DNA of 64,000 nucleotides from an uncultured Verrucomicrobia subdivision 3 bacterium (GCA_937890005.1 CALBZA010000017.1:155383-219382), one strand, 5' to 3'. Positions 44,658 to 54,656 are shown, counted from the first letter of the stretch. The notes: generated by a model not told the origin, from the letters alone. A program made the numbers and translations.

Positions 44658-47018
44658 ATGTCCATGAAACAAATGATTCAAAAAAGCTGTGTAATGCTGA
44701 CCGGCGGGTTGCTGGCATTGACTCTCTCACCAGGTTTGTTCCCCACCGCGGATGCCGCAGAATCTTTTCCCTTGACCGCCACCATTGCCGAAGCGATGCA
44801 GCGGGCCAATGATCATTGGATTGCAAACAACGGCCTTGGTAATGCCGGATGGGCGCGCGGCGCTTACTACACCGGCAATCAACGCGCTGTTCGCGTATTG
44901 GGAAATCGCAATTACTTGCGTCGCGCTCTGGCGTGGGGCAATGCCAATCAATGGAGGGTCGGTCCGGAGATCAACCGCCCCAATGTCGCTGACGCGTTTT
45001 GCTGCGGGCAGACTTACATTGATCTTTATCGGATGGATCCGAAGCCTTTGTATCTTGCCGACATTCAGGCGAAGATCGATGCACAGGTTGCTTCTTCTGC
45101 CATTGATGGCTGGTCCTGGGTGGATGCGTTCTACATGCAGGCCCCGACCATGGCCCGCCTTGGAAGCCTGACAGGCGACACCAACTATTTTCACAAGCTC
45201 CGGCTCATGTATGACGACATGAAGATTCGCCGCACCTTGTTCGATCCGGAGGAGTCGTTGTGGTATCGCGATGGCGACTGGGTTTACCCGGCCAAGGTTA
45301 CGCCGTCCGGGAAAAAGGTGTTCTGGAGCCGCGGTGATGGCTGGGTGTTCGCAGGGCTGGCGCGGGTGATTGAAGAAATGCCGGTCGGTTCGCCGGATCG
45401 CGAGGAATACGTCGAGATGTTCACGCGAATGGCCGCCGCACTGAAAGCAGTGCAGGGCCCGGACGGCATGTGGCGCTCCAGCCTGTTGGATCCGAATGAA
45501 TATCCCAATCCGGAAACCAGTGGCACCGCATTCTTCACCTTTGGAATGGCGTGGGGCATTCGCAACGGCCTCCTGCCGGCAGCTGATTATGCCGACACAG
45601 TGATCAAAGGTTGGAATGGGATGGTGAACATTGCACTGACTCCGGATGGCTTTCTCGGTTATGTGCAGGAGGTGGGTTTTGCTCCCGGACCGGCTGACGC
45701 TTCGATGACGAAGGATTACGGAGTCGGCGCCTTCCTGTTGGCCGGCAGCGAACTCTATTTGCTCGCGCCGGATGCTCCCGCAATCCGTCCCTGGGCTGGG
45801 ATGGATCAAACCAATTCCGTTAAAGCAGGAGAGAAGTTCTCGCTGCCGTTGAATGCCGGTTTGACTGAGATCTACAAAGGCAGCGCGGTGTCGTTCACCT
45901 GGTGGAATGGCGATACACAAATCGCCTCCGGCACGAATACGTCCGCTCTGCTGGGGCCGGGTCAGCATGAGATTACTTTGAAAGTGGTCGGCTCGGATGG
46001 GAACACCTACACGGATTCCATCTCTGTGTTGATCACCGAAACCACGCCGCCGCCGGCTCCGGAAATGAAAATGAAATTCGGTTTTGAAGATTCGGGGACG
46101 GTGACGACCGATTCCATTTCGGGCGTGACTCTGGAACTGACGGACGGAGCTGGTTTGCCTGTGGACCTGCATGGTGCGGAAGGCTCGGGTGTGTTCGGCC
46201 GTGGGCGGGCATTGGATTTAAGAAATGGAAGCTACGGGAGCGGCGGTTTGGCCAGGGTCATCAACTCAGGTGCCATCAATTTCGGAACGATCACCAATTT
46301 CGCGGTTAGCCTTTGGTTCAAGCCGCTCCAGAACATGTGGTCCACCGACAAGGGAACTTTTTTTGCGCTGGGCGCCAATGGAATCACGGGCTATGGACAA
46401 AACCAAAGCGTGAGTCTGCGTTGTAACGGCGATTCCGGCTGGCGTAACCACAATCTCAAGACCGCAGTCACGGCACGGATCCACACGAAAGGCAGTTCCA
46501 CCAGCGATCCCTGGTTCTGCGAAATGCCGACGAACCAATGGATCTTCATGGCAATGTCCTATGACGGCACGAACTTGAATTTTTATCGCGGCACCGAGAC
46601 GACGCCGGTGGTGAAGATGGGAACGACCAATGGTTCGGAGATGCTGAATCTTTCCGTTGAGGTTGGGAATTCGTTCAGCCTGTTTATCGGCAACAATGCG
46701 GCTCGCAATGCCACCGCACTCGGGCAGTTTGATGATGTGCGATTTTATACGGGGATGGTGGATGAAGCTTTTTTGGAACACACCCGTCTGGATGATATCG
46801 CTCCGATGTTGCAATGCTCTGTTGTTGATGGCGGGGACATTTCACTGCGTGGACAAACCGTGGCGGGAGTCACTTACATTTTGGAGTCGTCATCGACTCT
46901 GGTCGCCAACTCCTGGACTCCGGTCCTGACGAATTTTGGAAATGGCGAGTTGGTCACCAACATCCTCCCTTCGTATTCCGCCGATTCCAATCGGTTCTTC
47001 CGATGGGTGTTGCAATAG
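44658..47018 (+). CDS. Secreted GH105-family unsaturated glucuronyl/galacturonyl hydrolase fused to LamG
   Basis: 786 residues. The signal peptide ends near FPTADAAE. The (alpha/alpha)6 GH105 domain (about 30-385) shows GWSWVDAFYMQAPTMA with the catalytic Asp near 155, VFWSRGDGWVFAGL and SGTAFFTFGMAWGI. A short Ig/PKD-like domain (about 385-460), a LamG unit of the DLHGAEGSGVFGRGRALDL type (about 470-715) and the shared terminal module (YILESSSTL ... FFRWVLQ) follow. The enzyme would remove delta-4,5-unsaturated uronic acids left by polysaccharide lyases from pectin-like or uronic-acid glycans. The fusion to LamG suggests retention on the glycan or cell surface. No polysaccharide lyase is recognised in the window; the beta-helix proteins at 59-63 kb are possible but unproven sources. 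Confidence 0.85.
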   Translation: MSMKQMIQKSCVMLTGGLLALTLSPGLFPTADAAESFPLTATIAEAMQRANDHWIANNGLGNAGWARGAYYTGNQRAVRVLGNRNYLRRALAWGNANQWRVGPEINRPNVADAFCCGQTYIDLYRMDPKPLYLADIQAKIDAQVASSAIDGWSWVDAFYMQAPTMARLGSLTGDTNYFHKLRLMYDDMKIRRTLFDPEESLWYRDGDWVYPAKVTPSGKKVFWSRGDGWVFAGLARVIEEMPVGSPDREEYVEMFTRMAAALKAVQGPDGMWRSSLLDPNEYPNPETSGTAFFTFGMAWGIRNGLLPAADYADTVIKGWNGMVNIALTPDGFLGYVQEVGFAPGPADASMTKDYGVGAFLLAGSELYLLAPDAPAIRPWAGMDQTNSVKAGEKFSLPLNAGLTEIYKGSAVSFTWWNGDTQIASGTNTSALLGPGQHEITLKVVGSDGNTYTDSISVLITETTPPPAPEMKMKFGFEDSGTVTTDSISGVTLELTDGAGLPVDLHGAEGSGVFGRGRALDLRNGSYGSGGLARVINSGAINFGTITNFAVSLWFKPLQNMWSTDKGTFFALGANGITGYGQNQSVSLRCNGDSGWRNHNLKTAVTARIHTKGSSTSDPWFCEMPTNQWIFMAMSYDGTNLNFYRGTETTPVVKMGTTNGSEMLNLSVEVGNSFSLFIGNNAARNATALGQFDDVRFYTGMVDEAFLEHTRLDDIAPMLQCSVVDGGDISLRGQTVAGVTYILESSSTLVANSWTPVLTNFGNGELVTNILPSYSADSNRFFRWVLQ

Positions 47019-47098
47019 CGACTCGGCCTTTCGCTTTCCGCTTCTCAGGCCTCAGCCGCCACTCCGGCGCTTCACGACGGCACAATTTCGCAATCAGA

Positions 47099-47740
47099 TC
47101 ACGCCTCTGCCGGTTTGGCTTCGTTGGCGTGATATTTCATGACGGCTTCCGTGCGACAGCGAACATGGAGCTTTTCATAGATATGGCGCAGGTGATTGCG
47201 CACTGTGTCAAAGCTCAGGTTCAACTGCGTTGCGATCTCCTTGTTCGTCAATCCCTTCGCCACAAGCATCAGGACCTCCATCTCGCGCGCTGAAAGACTT
47301 TCATTGGACCGCGGTGGTGGTTTTTGAAAGGTTTCCACCAACATCCGCGCGATCTCGCCGGTCATGGGCGCGCCGCCGGTTCGAACGTCGGCGATGGCCC
47401 GCAAAATTTCCTCGCGACTGGAGCGCTTCAGCAGATACCCGCAGGCGCCGGCCTTGAGTGCCTGAAAAATCAGATCGTGATCCTTGTAAACCGTCAGAAT
47501 GATGATCTGCAATTGGGGCAGCATTCCCTTGAGCCGTCCAGTGCAGGCAATTCCGGTTTCGCCGCCGGGCAGGTGGATGTCCATCAACACGACATCGGGC
47601 GGCTGGCGCGGGATCTGGATCAGGGCATCCCGGGCGTTGCTGCAGTCGCATATACATTTCAACCCGGGCGCCTGATCAATCCACAGGCGCAGGGTTTGTC
47701 TCATGGTTCGATTGTCTTCGACGATGGCAATGTTGGTCAT
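47099..47740 (-). CDS. LuxR/NarL-family response regulator
   Basis: 213 residues. The receiver shows EDN acidic residues at 8-9, phospho-acceptor Asp 54 in VVLMDIHLPGG, a switch Thr in IIILTVY and the conserved Lys in GYLLKRSS. The output HTH (about 148-205) has SAREMEVLMLVAKGLTNKEI and recognition helix SFDTVRNHLRHI. It overlaps the sensor kinase gene by four bases, so the pair is translationally coupled. The HTH is a paralogue of the one at the left edge of the window. It is the likely binder of the class 2 palindromes, one of which (site G) sits upstream of its own operon, suggesting autoregulation. Confidence 0.95.
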   Translation of the reverse strand: MTNIAIVEDNRTMRQTLRLWIDQAPGLKCICDCSNARDALIQIPRQPPDVVLMDIHLPGGETGIACTGRLKGMLPQLQIIILTVYKDHDLIFQALKAGACGYLLKRSSREEILRAIADVRTGGAPMTGEIARMLVETFQKPPPRSNESLSAREMEVLMLVAKGLTNKEIATQLNLSFDTVRNHLRHIYEKLHVRCRTEAVMKYHANEAKPAEA

Positions 47741-50469
47741 GTGGTGGAAACGTGGGTGTCGAGGGGGCAGATAAGCCGGACGATGGTTCCTGTGCCGGGC
47801 CGGGAACTGATTTCACAACGCCCGTCCAGCCGATTCAGGCGCTCGGACAGGTTGGTCAAACCGTTTCCGTCGCTTGGGATTTCCAGGTCAAAGCCGCAAC
47901 CGTCATCCGTGATGACGATGTACAGATTGCTTTCATCCAGTTCGATGTGGAAAAGGATTTCCCGCGCGTGAGAATGGCGGACGGCATTGTTCAGCGCTTC
48001 TTTGACTCCGAGGAATAAATGGTGCCTCGCCCGCGCCGCCACAGGGCGGGCGGGAATAACGGCGGGGATTTCCACGCGACAAGTCAGCCCGACGGTCTGG
48101 AGATAATCCTCGGCAAAGCCCGCGAGATAATGCACCAGGGCGGCCACGGTATCTTTCCGCGGGTCCACGGCCCAGACGATTTCATCCAGCGCCCGGACGA
48201 GCGAATTGGCCCGGGAAAGAATGCGATCAAATCGCACGCCGGGTTCCTGGGAGTCCGGACAATCGCGTCCTGTTTCCGCCAGCATGCTGATTTCCGTGAG
48301 GCTTGAACCGAGATCGTCATGGAGATCGCGGGCGATTCGCGAGCGTTCTTCTTCGAGCGAGTGTTGATGTTCGGCCCGTTCGCGTTCACGAATTTCCTGT
48401 TCGAGTTGAGCGGTGCGCTGAGTGACCTTGCGACTGAGCAGGCTGGTCCAGATCAGGACCAGGACCAATATCGTCATCAGTGAACCGAGCGCGATGAGCA
48501 GGCGCTCCAGCGTCCACCACGGAGGGCGGGCCAGAATAACGATGCTCGTTGGGGACCGGAGCAACAGTTCGAAGGAGTCGAGGGCGCGTCCTTCTGCGCG
48601 ATTTCCGCCGATTCCATGATAAACTCCCGTCAGTTGCAAACGCGCACCGATCGGTACCGACAAAGGTGAAGATGGGTTCCTGCTTTCAAGCCGGGCGGCG
48701 AAGGTATGCACGCCGGCCTGCAGTTCGAGAATGGTCTCATTTTTTTGCTGGCTCAAACCCACGAGCAAACCTTCGACGTGAACGACGGTTGAATCATGAT
48801 CGGGGGAGATCAATTTGCCGGGTTCAAGCGGACTGGACGGTGGCAACGGCTGGCGGCCGATGGCGCGAGCCAGACATTGCTGAAGGACGGGCGACGGCCC
48901 GCTCAGGTTGGGAAAGCCCACCACTTCCGCCAGATCGCCCACCTTCAATCCACAATCTCTTTCGAGGGTGAATTTCAGGCCGTTCTTTTCATCCATCAGA
49001 TAGTATTCGCCACGTCTTTCATGAACAATCTGGCCGATCACCTTGATCCGCTGAAAAGCGCCGGCCCGCGAATCAAAGTGCAGCAGATCCTTCGCGTGCT
49101 TGACCGGAACAGCGAACATGTCTGTGGGAGCCGGTTCGTCCACGCTGATCATCGCGCCGTGAATCTTGATCTCGCCCACTTTGACTTTGAATGCCCCTTC
49201 GCCCTCCGGTTCATGCGACGCATACAGGCAGCCACGCAGGGTGACGAGGGCGTGCTCGTAAACCCTCAAATCCACCGACTCCAATCCAAATAAATCAACC
49301 CAGATGGATCCACCGCGGGTAAACAGTGAGATGCGATTTCTTTGAACATGATTGACGATGCCCTGTACTTCCACGTATTGCGTGTCCAGGCTTCCAGCCA
49401 TCAATTGATCCCACGTGGCATGAACAGGCGTGGGCAGCATTCCCTTTCCGAGGCGCACCATTTTCCGTGACCGGACATCAGGGGCGAAACTTTCGACAGT
49501 GTTTCCTTCCACTTCGCAGTAGTCCCCGACCTTGGGCGGAGAAGCATCTGTGGCGGGCCAGTTCCTCACAAAAACGCCCATGGTGGAATCCTGAATGACG
49601 AAGGATTTGAACTCAGGTTGAACGCAGGTGATGACGCCGCGGAGTTTGACCTGGTAACCCTTCCGGGCCTCTTCACGTTTCAACTGCTTGATGGTGCCAG
49701 CCGAAGTCAATACGGGCGGGAGATGTCCCGCGGCTCCGTCATGCGGCAATCTGCGGCAGATGGCGGAGTCGAGAACAAGCGGGCCGGCTGTCCGCGTGGT
49801 GCGTCCCAGGACTTCTATCGATTCTCCCACCGGCCAGGAATTCGTCTCCAGCGTTTCAACCCGGATCGCGAAATTTTCATCCCCGAGCATCAAAACCCGT
49901 TCGGGGCCGATCGAAACGACGCGACCGATCATGCGCAGGATGGTGTCCTCGGGTTCGATCAGGTTTGTCGTCACTTCGCCGATGCTGACAGGCGGATGGC
50001 TGTCCCAAAGTTTCGGGGCGGCCTCCAGAATTTCGATGTCCATGCGATTGGTTACCCGCAGAATGGCCGCTACTTCCTGACCTTCGAGTGTCCAGGCAAT
50101 CTGGCCGGTCCCGCGACAGCGAAGACGACTGTTCAAGAGTAGAATGGGGGATATTCCGGACGAATCTGTCACCTCGATTTGCAGCGGACTGGTGGCGGTC
50201 TTCAGTTCCATTTCCAATGTGTTCGCCTGGCTGTGAATAAAGGTGGCAACGCCTTCCGCTTCAAAAATGGCCCCGTCCATCTTCTCTATCATGTCGGTTT
50301 CACTGCCCGGCTGAAGGGGACGAACTGAAACCAGCGGGTGCGCGAGGAGTCGGTCCGGGACGACGCAGGAGGTGATTATCAGACAACCAATCCAAATCGT
50401 GCAGAACAGTCTTCGACGGACTGAGCCGAGGCTTTTGAGCGCCGCGAGATGCATACGTGCGCAAAGCAT
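47737..50469 (-). CDS. Sensor histidine kinase (HisKA_3/HATPase) with OB-fold-like periplasmic repeats
   Basis: 910 residues (a start at the ATG 50454 is also possible). A signal-anchor (CTIWIGCLIITSCVV) and a long periplasmic part (about 40-640) come first. That part is made of repeats resembling OB-fold strands, for example ILRMIGRVVSIGPERVLML, VKLRGVITCVQPEFKSFVI, VEVQGIVNHVQRNRISLF and IKVIGQIVHERRGEYYLM. One membrane helix follows (about 653-673; LIALGSLMTILVLVLIW). The cytoplasmic kinase has ERSRIARDLHDDLGSSLTEI (His near 715) and DDGCGFDLEIPSDGNGLTNL, the NarX/DesK-type class that partners LuxR-type regulators. It overlaps the regulator gene by four bases. The ligand is unknown, probably an oligosaccharide. 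Confidence 0.9.
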   Translation of the reverse strand: MLCARMHLAALKSLGSVRRRLFCTIWIGCLIITSCVVPDRLLAHPLVSVRPLQPGSETDMIEKMDGAIFEAEGVATFIHSQANTLEMELKTATSPLQIEVTDSSGISPILLLNSRLRCRGTGQIAWTLEGQEVAAILRVTNRMDIEILEAAPKLWDSHPPVSIGEVTTNLIEPEDTILRMIGRVVSIGPERVLMLGDENFAIRVETLETNSWPVGESIEVLGRTTRTAGPLVLDSAICRRLPHDGAAGHLPPVLTSAGTIKQLKREEARKGYQVKLRGVITCVQPEFKSFVIQDSTMGVFVRNWPATDASPPKVGDYCEVEGNTVESFAPDVRSRKMVRLGKGMLPTPVHATWDQLMAGSLDTQYVEVQGIVNHVQRNRISLFTRGGSIWVDLFGLESVDLRVYEHALVTLRGCLYASHEPEGEGAFKVKVGEIKIHGAMISVDEPAPTDMFAVPVKHAKDLLHFDSRAGAFQRIKVIGQIVHERRGEYYLMDEKNGLKFTLERDCGLKVGDLAEVVGFPNLSGPSPVLQQCLARAIGRQPLPPSSPLEPGKLISPDHDSTVVHVEGLLVGLSQQKNETILELQAGVHTFAARLESRNPSSPLSVPIGARLQLTGVYHGIGGNRAEGRALDSFELLLRSPTSIVILARPPWWTLERLLIALGSLMTILVLVLIWTSLLSRKVTQRTAQLEQEIRERERAEHQHSLEEERSRIARDLHDDLGSSLTEISMLAETGRDCPDSQEPGVRFDRILSRANSLVRALDEIVWAVDPRKDTVAALVHYLAGFAEDYLQTVGLTCRVEIPAVIPARPVAARARHHLFLGVKEALNNAVRHSHAREILFHIELDESNLYIVITDDGCGFDLEIPSDGNGLTNLSERLNRLDGRCEISSRPGTGTIVRLICPLDTHVSTT

Positions 50470-50566
50470 GGAGCCAAGACTACGTTCGTCTCGCTTCTTT
50501 TTGAATCATAATTTCCTTATCACCCAATCCACCCCGGCGATTTGCCATACTTTCCAAAGGCGAGCG

Positions 50567-50584
50567 ATGACACATTTGTGTCAT
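50567..50584. promoter_or_regulatory. Class 2 operator palindrome, site G (divergent)
   Basis: ATGACACATTTGTGTCAT, a perfect 18-base palindrome. It lies between the sensor-kinase operon (start 98 bases away on the minus strand) and the GH127 operon (ATG 50725, about 140 bases away), so it could control both. Unlike sites E, F, H and I, it lacks the GACSG flank. Confidence 0.8.
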
Positions 50585-50724
50585 GGTGAAGGCACTGAGG
50601 CTTCGTTAGGATTTTTCTACGAATGCGATCCACGTGCAAAGCCAGAGCCTGCAGGAATTTCCTCGTGAATCGGTCATGGTTTTTTGGGCTGGTCCTGGAT
50701 GGAAAAAGTGCCTTTGATTTCCGC

Positions 50725-52608
50725 ATGCCTCTCCTTGTCTCTCTTCTATTCACGGCGCTTCTGTTTTTTAACTTCCCGGCAAAGGCGGACCCCTGGCCGG
50801 TCGCAAAAGTTTCCGACAAGCTTTTTGAAAGTCCGGTCGGAGCCACCCGCATGGAAGGTTATTTGGGCGGTAAAATTGATCTCTGCATCGCGCAACGGAT
50901 CAAAAAAGCCGATGTCGAACATCTGGTCGAACCCTTCCGTCACCGCAACGAAAGCAATTTCTGGCAGAGTGAATTCTGGGGCAAATGGATGCTTTCTGCA
51001 GTGGGTGCTTATGAATACCGGCGAGATCCCAAATTGCGGGCGATGATGGAGAACGCCGTTTCGAAATTGATCGCGACGCAGACGCCCGATGGTTACATCG
51101 GAAATTATCCGCCGGAGACTCAATTGCGGCAGTGGGATGTCTGGGGACGGAAATATACCCTGCTGGGATTGCTCGCCTATTTTGATCTTACCAAGGATGA
51201 AGCCGCACTGACCGCTGCGCGGCGACTGGCGGATTACACGTTGACGCAAGTGGGACCTAGAAAGGTGGACATCGTGACCACCGGCAATTACCGCGGCATG
51301 CCCAGCAGTTCCATTCTGGAACCGATGATCCTGTTGTATAAACGCACTCAAGACCCGCGGTATCTCGACTTTGCCAAATACATCGTCCGCCAGTGGGAGA
51401 CTCCCAAGGGACCAAAACTGATCAGCAAGGCGTTGGATAAAGTGGCGGTTGCAGACCGGTTTCCAGCGCCCGAATCGTGGTGGTCCTGGGAAAACGGCCA
51501 GAAGGGTTACGAAATGATGTCCTGCTATGAAGGACTGCTCGACTTGTATCGAATCACGGGCGAAGCGGAATACCTGAAAGCGGTAGAGTTGGCGGTCCGG
51601 AATATCATTGATACGGAAATCAACGCGGCAGGTTCAGGAACCGCCTTCGAATGCTTCTATCACGGCGCGCAGCGGCAGACGGAGCCGAGTTACCACACGA
51701 TGGAAACCTGCGTCACGATGACCTGGATCAAGCTTTGTCACAACCTGCTGCGATTGACCGCCAATCCGATGTACGCGGATGAGATCGAAAAAACCGCCTA
51801 CAATGCCCTTCTGGCGTCAATGAAATCCGATGGTTCGCAGATCGCCAAATACAGTCCGCTGGAGGGAACTCGCCAGGAAGGCGAGGAACAATGCGGGATG
51901 CACATCAATTGTTGCAACGCCAACGGCCCCCGCGGTTTCGTCCTGTTGCCGCGGCTGGCGTTTGAATGGGGAACCAATGCCCTGTTTGTGAATCTGTATT
52001 GCGAGTCCTCTGCCGTGCTGCCGATCGGCGACGGAAACCATGTGAGCGTCAAACAGTCTACCCGCTATCCGGAAACGGATCGCGTCGAAATCCTGCTCAA
52101 TCCCGAACGGCCGGGTGCCTTCAGCTTGAACCTGAGAATTCCCGCATGGAGCGAGCAGACTTCGGTTCAGGTCAATGGCCAGCCGGTCGCGGGAATCAAC
52201 GCCGGAACTTATTTGAAAATTCATCGCGAATGGAAAGCGGGCGACCGGGTTGTGCTGAACTTTGATTTGCGCGGACGTTTGATCGCGCTCAACGGATACG
52301 AAGCCATTTACCGTGGACCGTTGCTGCTGGCGCGGGACAGCCGGTTCAAGGACGGCTTTGTGGATGAAACGGCTGTCATCAAAGGTCAGGAGAAACGGGT
52401 GGATCTCAAACCTGCAAAAGACAAACCGGCCAATGTCTGGCTGGCATTTACTGCGCCGCTCGTTCTGGGAACCGATCTGGAAGGAGAATTTAAAGATCCC
52501 CGCCAGGTGCACTTTTGTGACTTCGCTTCTGCTGGAAATGACTGGAAAAAAACATCGCGTTATCGGGTTTGGATCCGGCGGACCTTGAACGCGATGGAGA
52601 AGAAATAA
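50725..52608 (+). CDS. GH127 (DUF1680) beta-L-arabinofuranosidase family enzyme, secreted
   Basis: 627 residues from the ATG at 50725, which starts the signal peptide LLVSLLFTALLFFNFPAKA; the frame from 50623 adds 34 residues of no signal character. GH127 features are ESNFWQSEFWGKWMLSA, TPDGYIGNYPPE and SYHTMETCVTMTWIKL (Glu and Cys of the zinc-cysteine centre, about 325). INCCNANGPRG (about 395) supplies the remaining Cys ligands/nucleophile. The C-terminal beta-sandwich ends WIRRTLNAMEKK. Family members cleave beta-L-arabinofuranosides; some relatives act on other sugars. First gene after site G, in a row with the symporter, epimerase and phosphorylase. Confidence 0.88.
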   Translation: MPLLVSLLFTALLFFNFPAKADPWPVAKVSDKLFESPVGATRMEGYLGGKIDLCIAQRIKKADVEHLVEPFRHRNESNFWQSEFWGKWMLSAVGAYEYRRDPKLRAMMENAVSKLIATQTPDGYIGNYPPETQLRQWDVWGRKYTLLGLLAYFDLTKDEAALTAARRLADYTLTQVGPRKVDIVTTGNYRGMPSSSILEPMILLYKRTQDPRYLDFAKYIVRQWETPKGPKLISKALDKVAVADRFPAPESWWSWENGQKGYEMMSCYEGLLDLYRITGEAEYLKAVELAVRNIIDTEINAAGSGTAFECFYHGAQRQTEPSYHTMETCVTMTWIKLCHNLLRLTANPMYADEIEKTAYNALLASMKSDGSQIAKYSPLEGTRQEGEEQCGMHINCCNANGPRGFVLLPRLAFEWGTNALFVNLYCESSAVLPIGDGNHVSVKQSTRYPETDRVEILLNPERPGAFSLNLRIPAWSEQTSVQVNGQPVAGINAGTYLKIHREWKAGDRVVLNFDLRGRLIALNGYEAIYRGPLLLARDSRFKDGFVDETAVIKGQEKRVDLKPAKDKPANVWLAFTAPLVLGTDLEGEFKDPRQVHFCDFASAGNDWKKTSRYRVWIRRTLNAMEKK

Positions 52609-52730
52609 TCAACTTACTGACGGAGATTCGGGCGGTTCGTATTTGAAGCAAGGTGGCTTTCCCCTGGCTGATCAGGGATTCGCACACTCGTACCTCGATT
52701 ACTCGTTGCCCGCACAATCAGCATCAATTC

Positions 52731-54656
52731 GTGAAACTTCACACCATCGATATCTGTATCATCGTGGCCTATTTCGTGGCGACAATCGTCATTGGATTCT
52801 GGGTTTCCAAGCGCGGTTCCAAGGACATGGATTCCTACTTCCTCGGCGGCAAGTCGCTCCCCTGGTATATGCTGGGAGTCTCCAACGCTTCGGGAATGTT
52901 CGACATCACCGGCACGATGTGGCTCGTCTATATCCTCTTCACCTACGGACTGAAGAGCATCTGGCTCCCATGGCTCTGGCCGACTTTCAATCAGATCTTC
53001 CTGATGATTTTCCTGAGCAGATGGCTGCGCCGATCCAATGTTCTGACCGGGGCGGAATGGATTCAAACGCGGTTCGGCCGCGGTTCCGGAGCGAATCTGG
53101 CGCATCTGAGCGTGGTGTGTTTCGCATTGATCAATGTGGTCGGCATGCTCGCCTACGCGTTCAAGGGAATCGGCAAGTTCGCCGTGGTGATGCTGCCCTG
53201 GCAGTTCACCGGCGCCACGACAGGGCTGCTTTCCGATGAAAACATTTATGCCGTCATCATCCTGTTGTTGACCTCCGTGTACGCCATCAAAGGGGGAATG
53301 TTCAGCGTGGTCATCACCGAGGTCATGCAGTTTACGATTCTGACGGTGGTGTCGCTCGTGATCGGAGTGGTCGCCATCTGGCAGGTTTCTCCAGACATGA
53401 TCCGTCACATGGTGCCTGCCGGCTGGGATCAAATGTTTTTTGGATGGAAACTGGGGCTCGACTGGACCGGCATCTTCGACAAGGTCAACGATTCGCTCAA
53501 AGCGGACGGAAACGAGTTTTTCGCGATCATTTTCGGCCTCATGTTTTTCAAGGGCGTGCTGGCGAGTCTCGCGGGACCGGCGCCGAATTACGACATGCAG
53601 CGCATCCTTGCGACGCGCAGCCCGCGGGAGGCTTCGTTGATGAGTGGAATGGTCAACGTTGTCCTCTACTTTCCCCGCTATCTCATGGTGGCCGGCCTGA
53701 CCGTGATCGCACTGGCGTTTTGCATGACGGATCTGCGGGCAATGGACAAGCCGGACTTCGAAAAGCTGTTGCCAATTGTGCTGACGCAACATGTTCCAGC
53801 GGGAGTCGTGGGTTTCCTGCTCGCGGGACTTTTGGCGGCGTTCATGTCGAATTTCGCCGCGACGATCAATGCCGCGCCGGCTTACATCGTGAATGATATC
53901 TACAAGCGATTCATCAATCCGGAATCATCCGCCCGCACACAGGTGAATCTGAGTCGCGCGGCATCTGTGCTGATCCTGGTGGTGGGAATTCTCTTCGGAC
54001 TGCTCACCACGCGCATCACGGAGGTGATGATGTGGATCGTGGGTGCTCTGTATGGCGGGTATATCATGGCCAATCTGCTCAAGTGGTATTGGTGGCGGTT
54101 CAACGGTTACGGCTATTTCTGGGGCATGGTCGCGGGACTGGTCAGCGCAATGACGGTTCCGGGATTCATGGAGAAGTTCATTATCGGCCACTCGTTCAAC
54201 GCGCTCTACACCTTCCCCATCATTTTTGTCATCTCGATCGCCGGTTGTCTCATCGGCACGTTCGCTTCCAAACCGGAATCTGAGGAAACCTTGAAGAGCT
54301 TTTACAAAACTGTCCGGCCTTGGGGTTTTTGGGGACCGATCCGCGAAAAGGTCATGCAGGAGGATCCGTCGTTTCAACCGAATCGCGAGTTCAAACGGGA
54401 TACCGTCAACGTTCTGGTCGGCATTGTGTGGCAGTTGAGCATGACAGCCCTGCCGATCTATCTGGTGCTGCGCAACTGGTCGTGGATGGGAGCCGTATTG
54501 GCCGTGCTGGTGGTGACGTCGTTGATCCTGAAATTCAACTGGTATGACCGGCTGGAAAAGGACGCGCCATTGATGCAGCCCAATCCCGATCCGGTTCCGT
54601 CTGTGGCCGATTGCGAAGAATCCGTTTATGAACTCCGAGGAAACAAGACAGTTTAG
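52731..54656 (+). CDS. Sodium:solute symporter (SSS family)
   Basis: 641 residues from a GTG at 52731; the ATG-less stretch upstream (from 52653) has no signal or membrane character, and KLHTIDICIIVAYFVATIVIGFWVSKR is the usual first helix of the family. About 13 membrane helices are apparent. SYFLGGKSLPWYMLGVSNAS is the SSS signature region. It probably imports a sugar, such as a disaccharide or arabinose released by the secreted enzymes, with Na+. It lies about 120 bases after GH127 and its end overlaps the next gene by 29 bases. Confidence 0.88.
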   Translation: MKLHTIDICIIVAYFVATIVIGFWVSKRGSKDMDSYFLGGKSLPWYMLGVSNASGMFDITGTMWLVYILFTYGLKSIWLPWLWPTFNQIFLMIFLSRWLRRSNVLTGAEWIQTRFGRGSGANLAHLSVVCFALINVVGMLAYAFKGIGKFAVVMLPWQFTGATTGLLSDENIYAVIILLLTSVYAIKGGMFSVVITEVMQFTILTVVSLVIGVVAIWQVSPDMIRHMVPAGWDQMFFGWKLGLDWTGIFDKVNDSLKADGNEFFAIIFGLMFFKGVLASLAGPAPNYDMQRILATRSPREASLMSGMVNVVLYFPRYLMVAGLTVIALAFCMTDLRAMDKPDFEKLLPIVLTQHVPAGVVGFLLAGLLAAFMSNFAATINAAPAYIVNDIYKRFINPESSARTQVNLSRAASVLILVVGILFGLLTTRITEVMMWIVGALYGGYIMANLLKWYWWRFNGYGYFWGMVAGLVSAMTVPGFMEKFIIGHSFNALYTFPIIFVISIAGCLIGTFASKPESEETLKSFYKTVRPWGFWGPIREKVMQEDPSFQPNREFKRDTVNVLVGIVWQLSMTALPIYLVLRNWSWMGAVLAVLVVTSLILKFNWYDRLEKDAPLMQPNPDPVPSVADCEESVYELRGNKTV

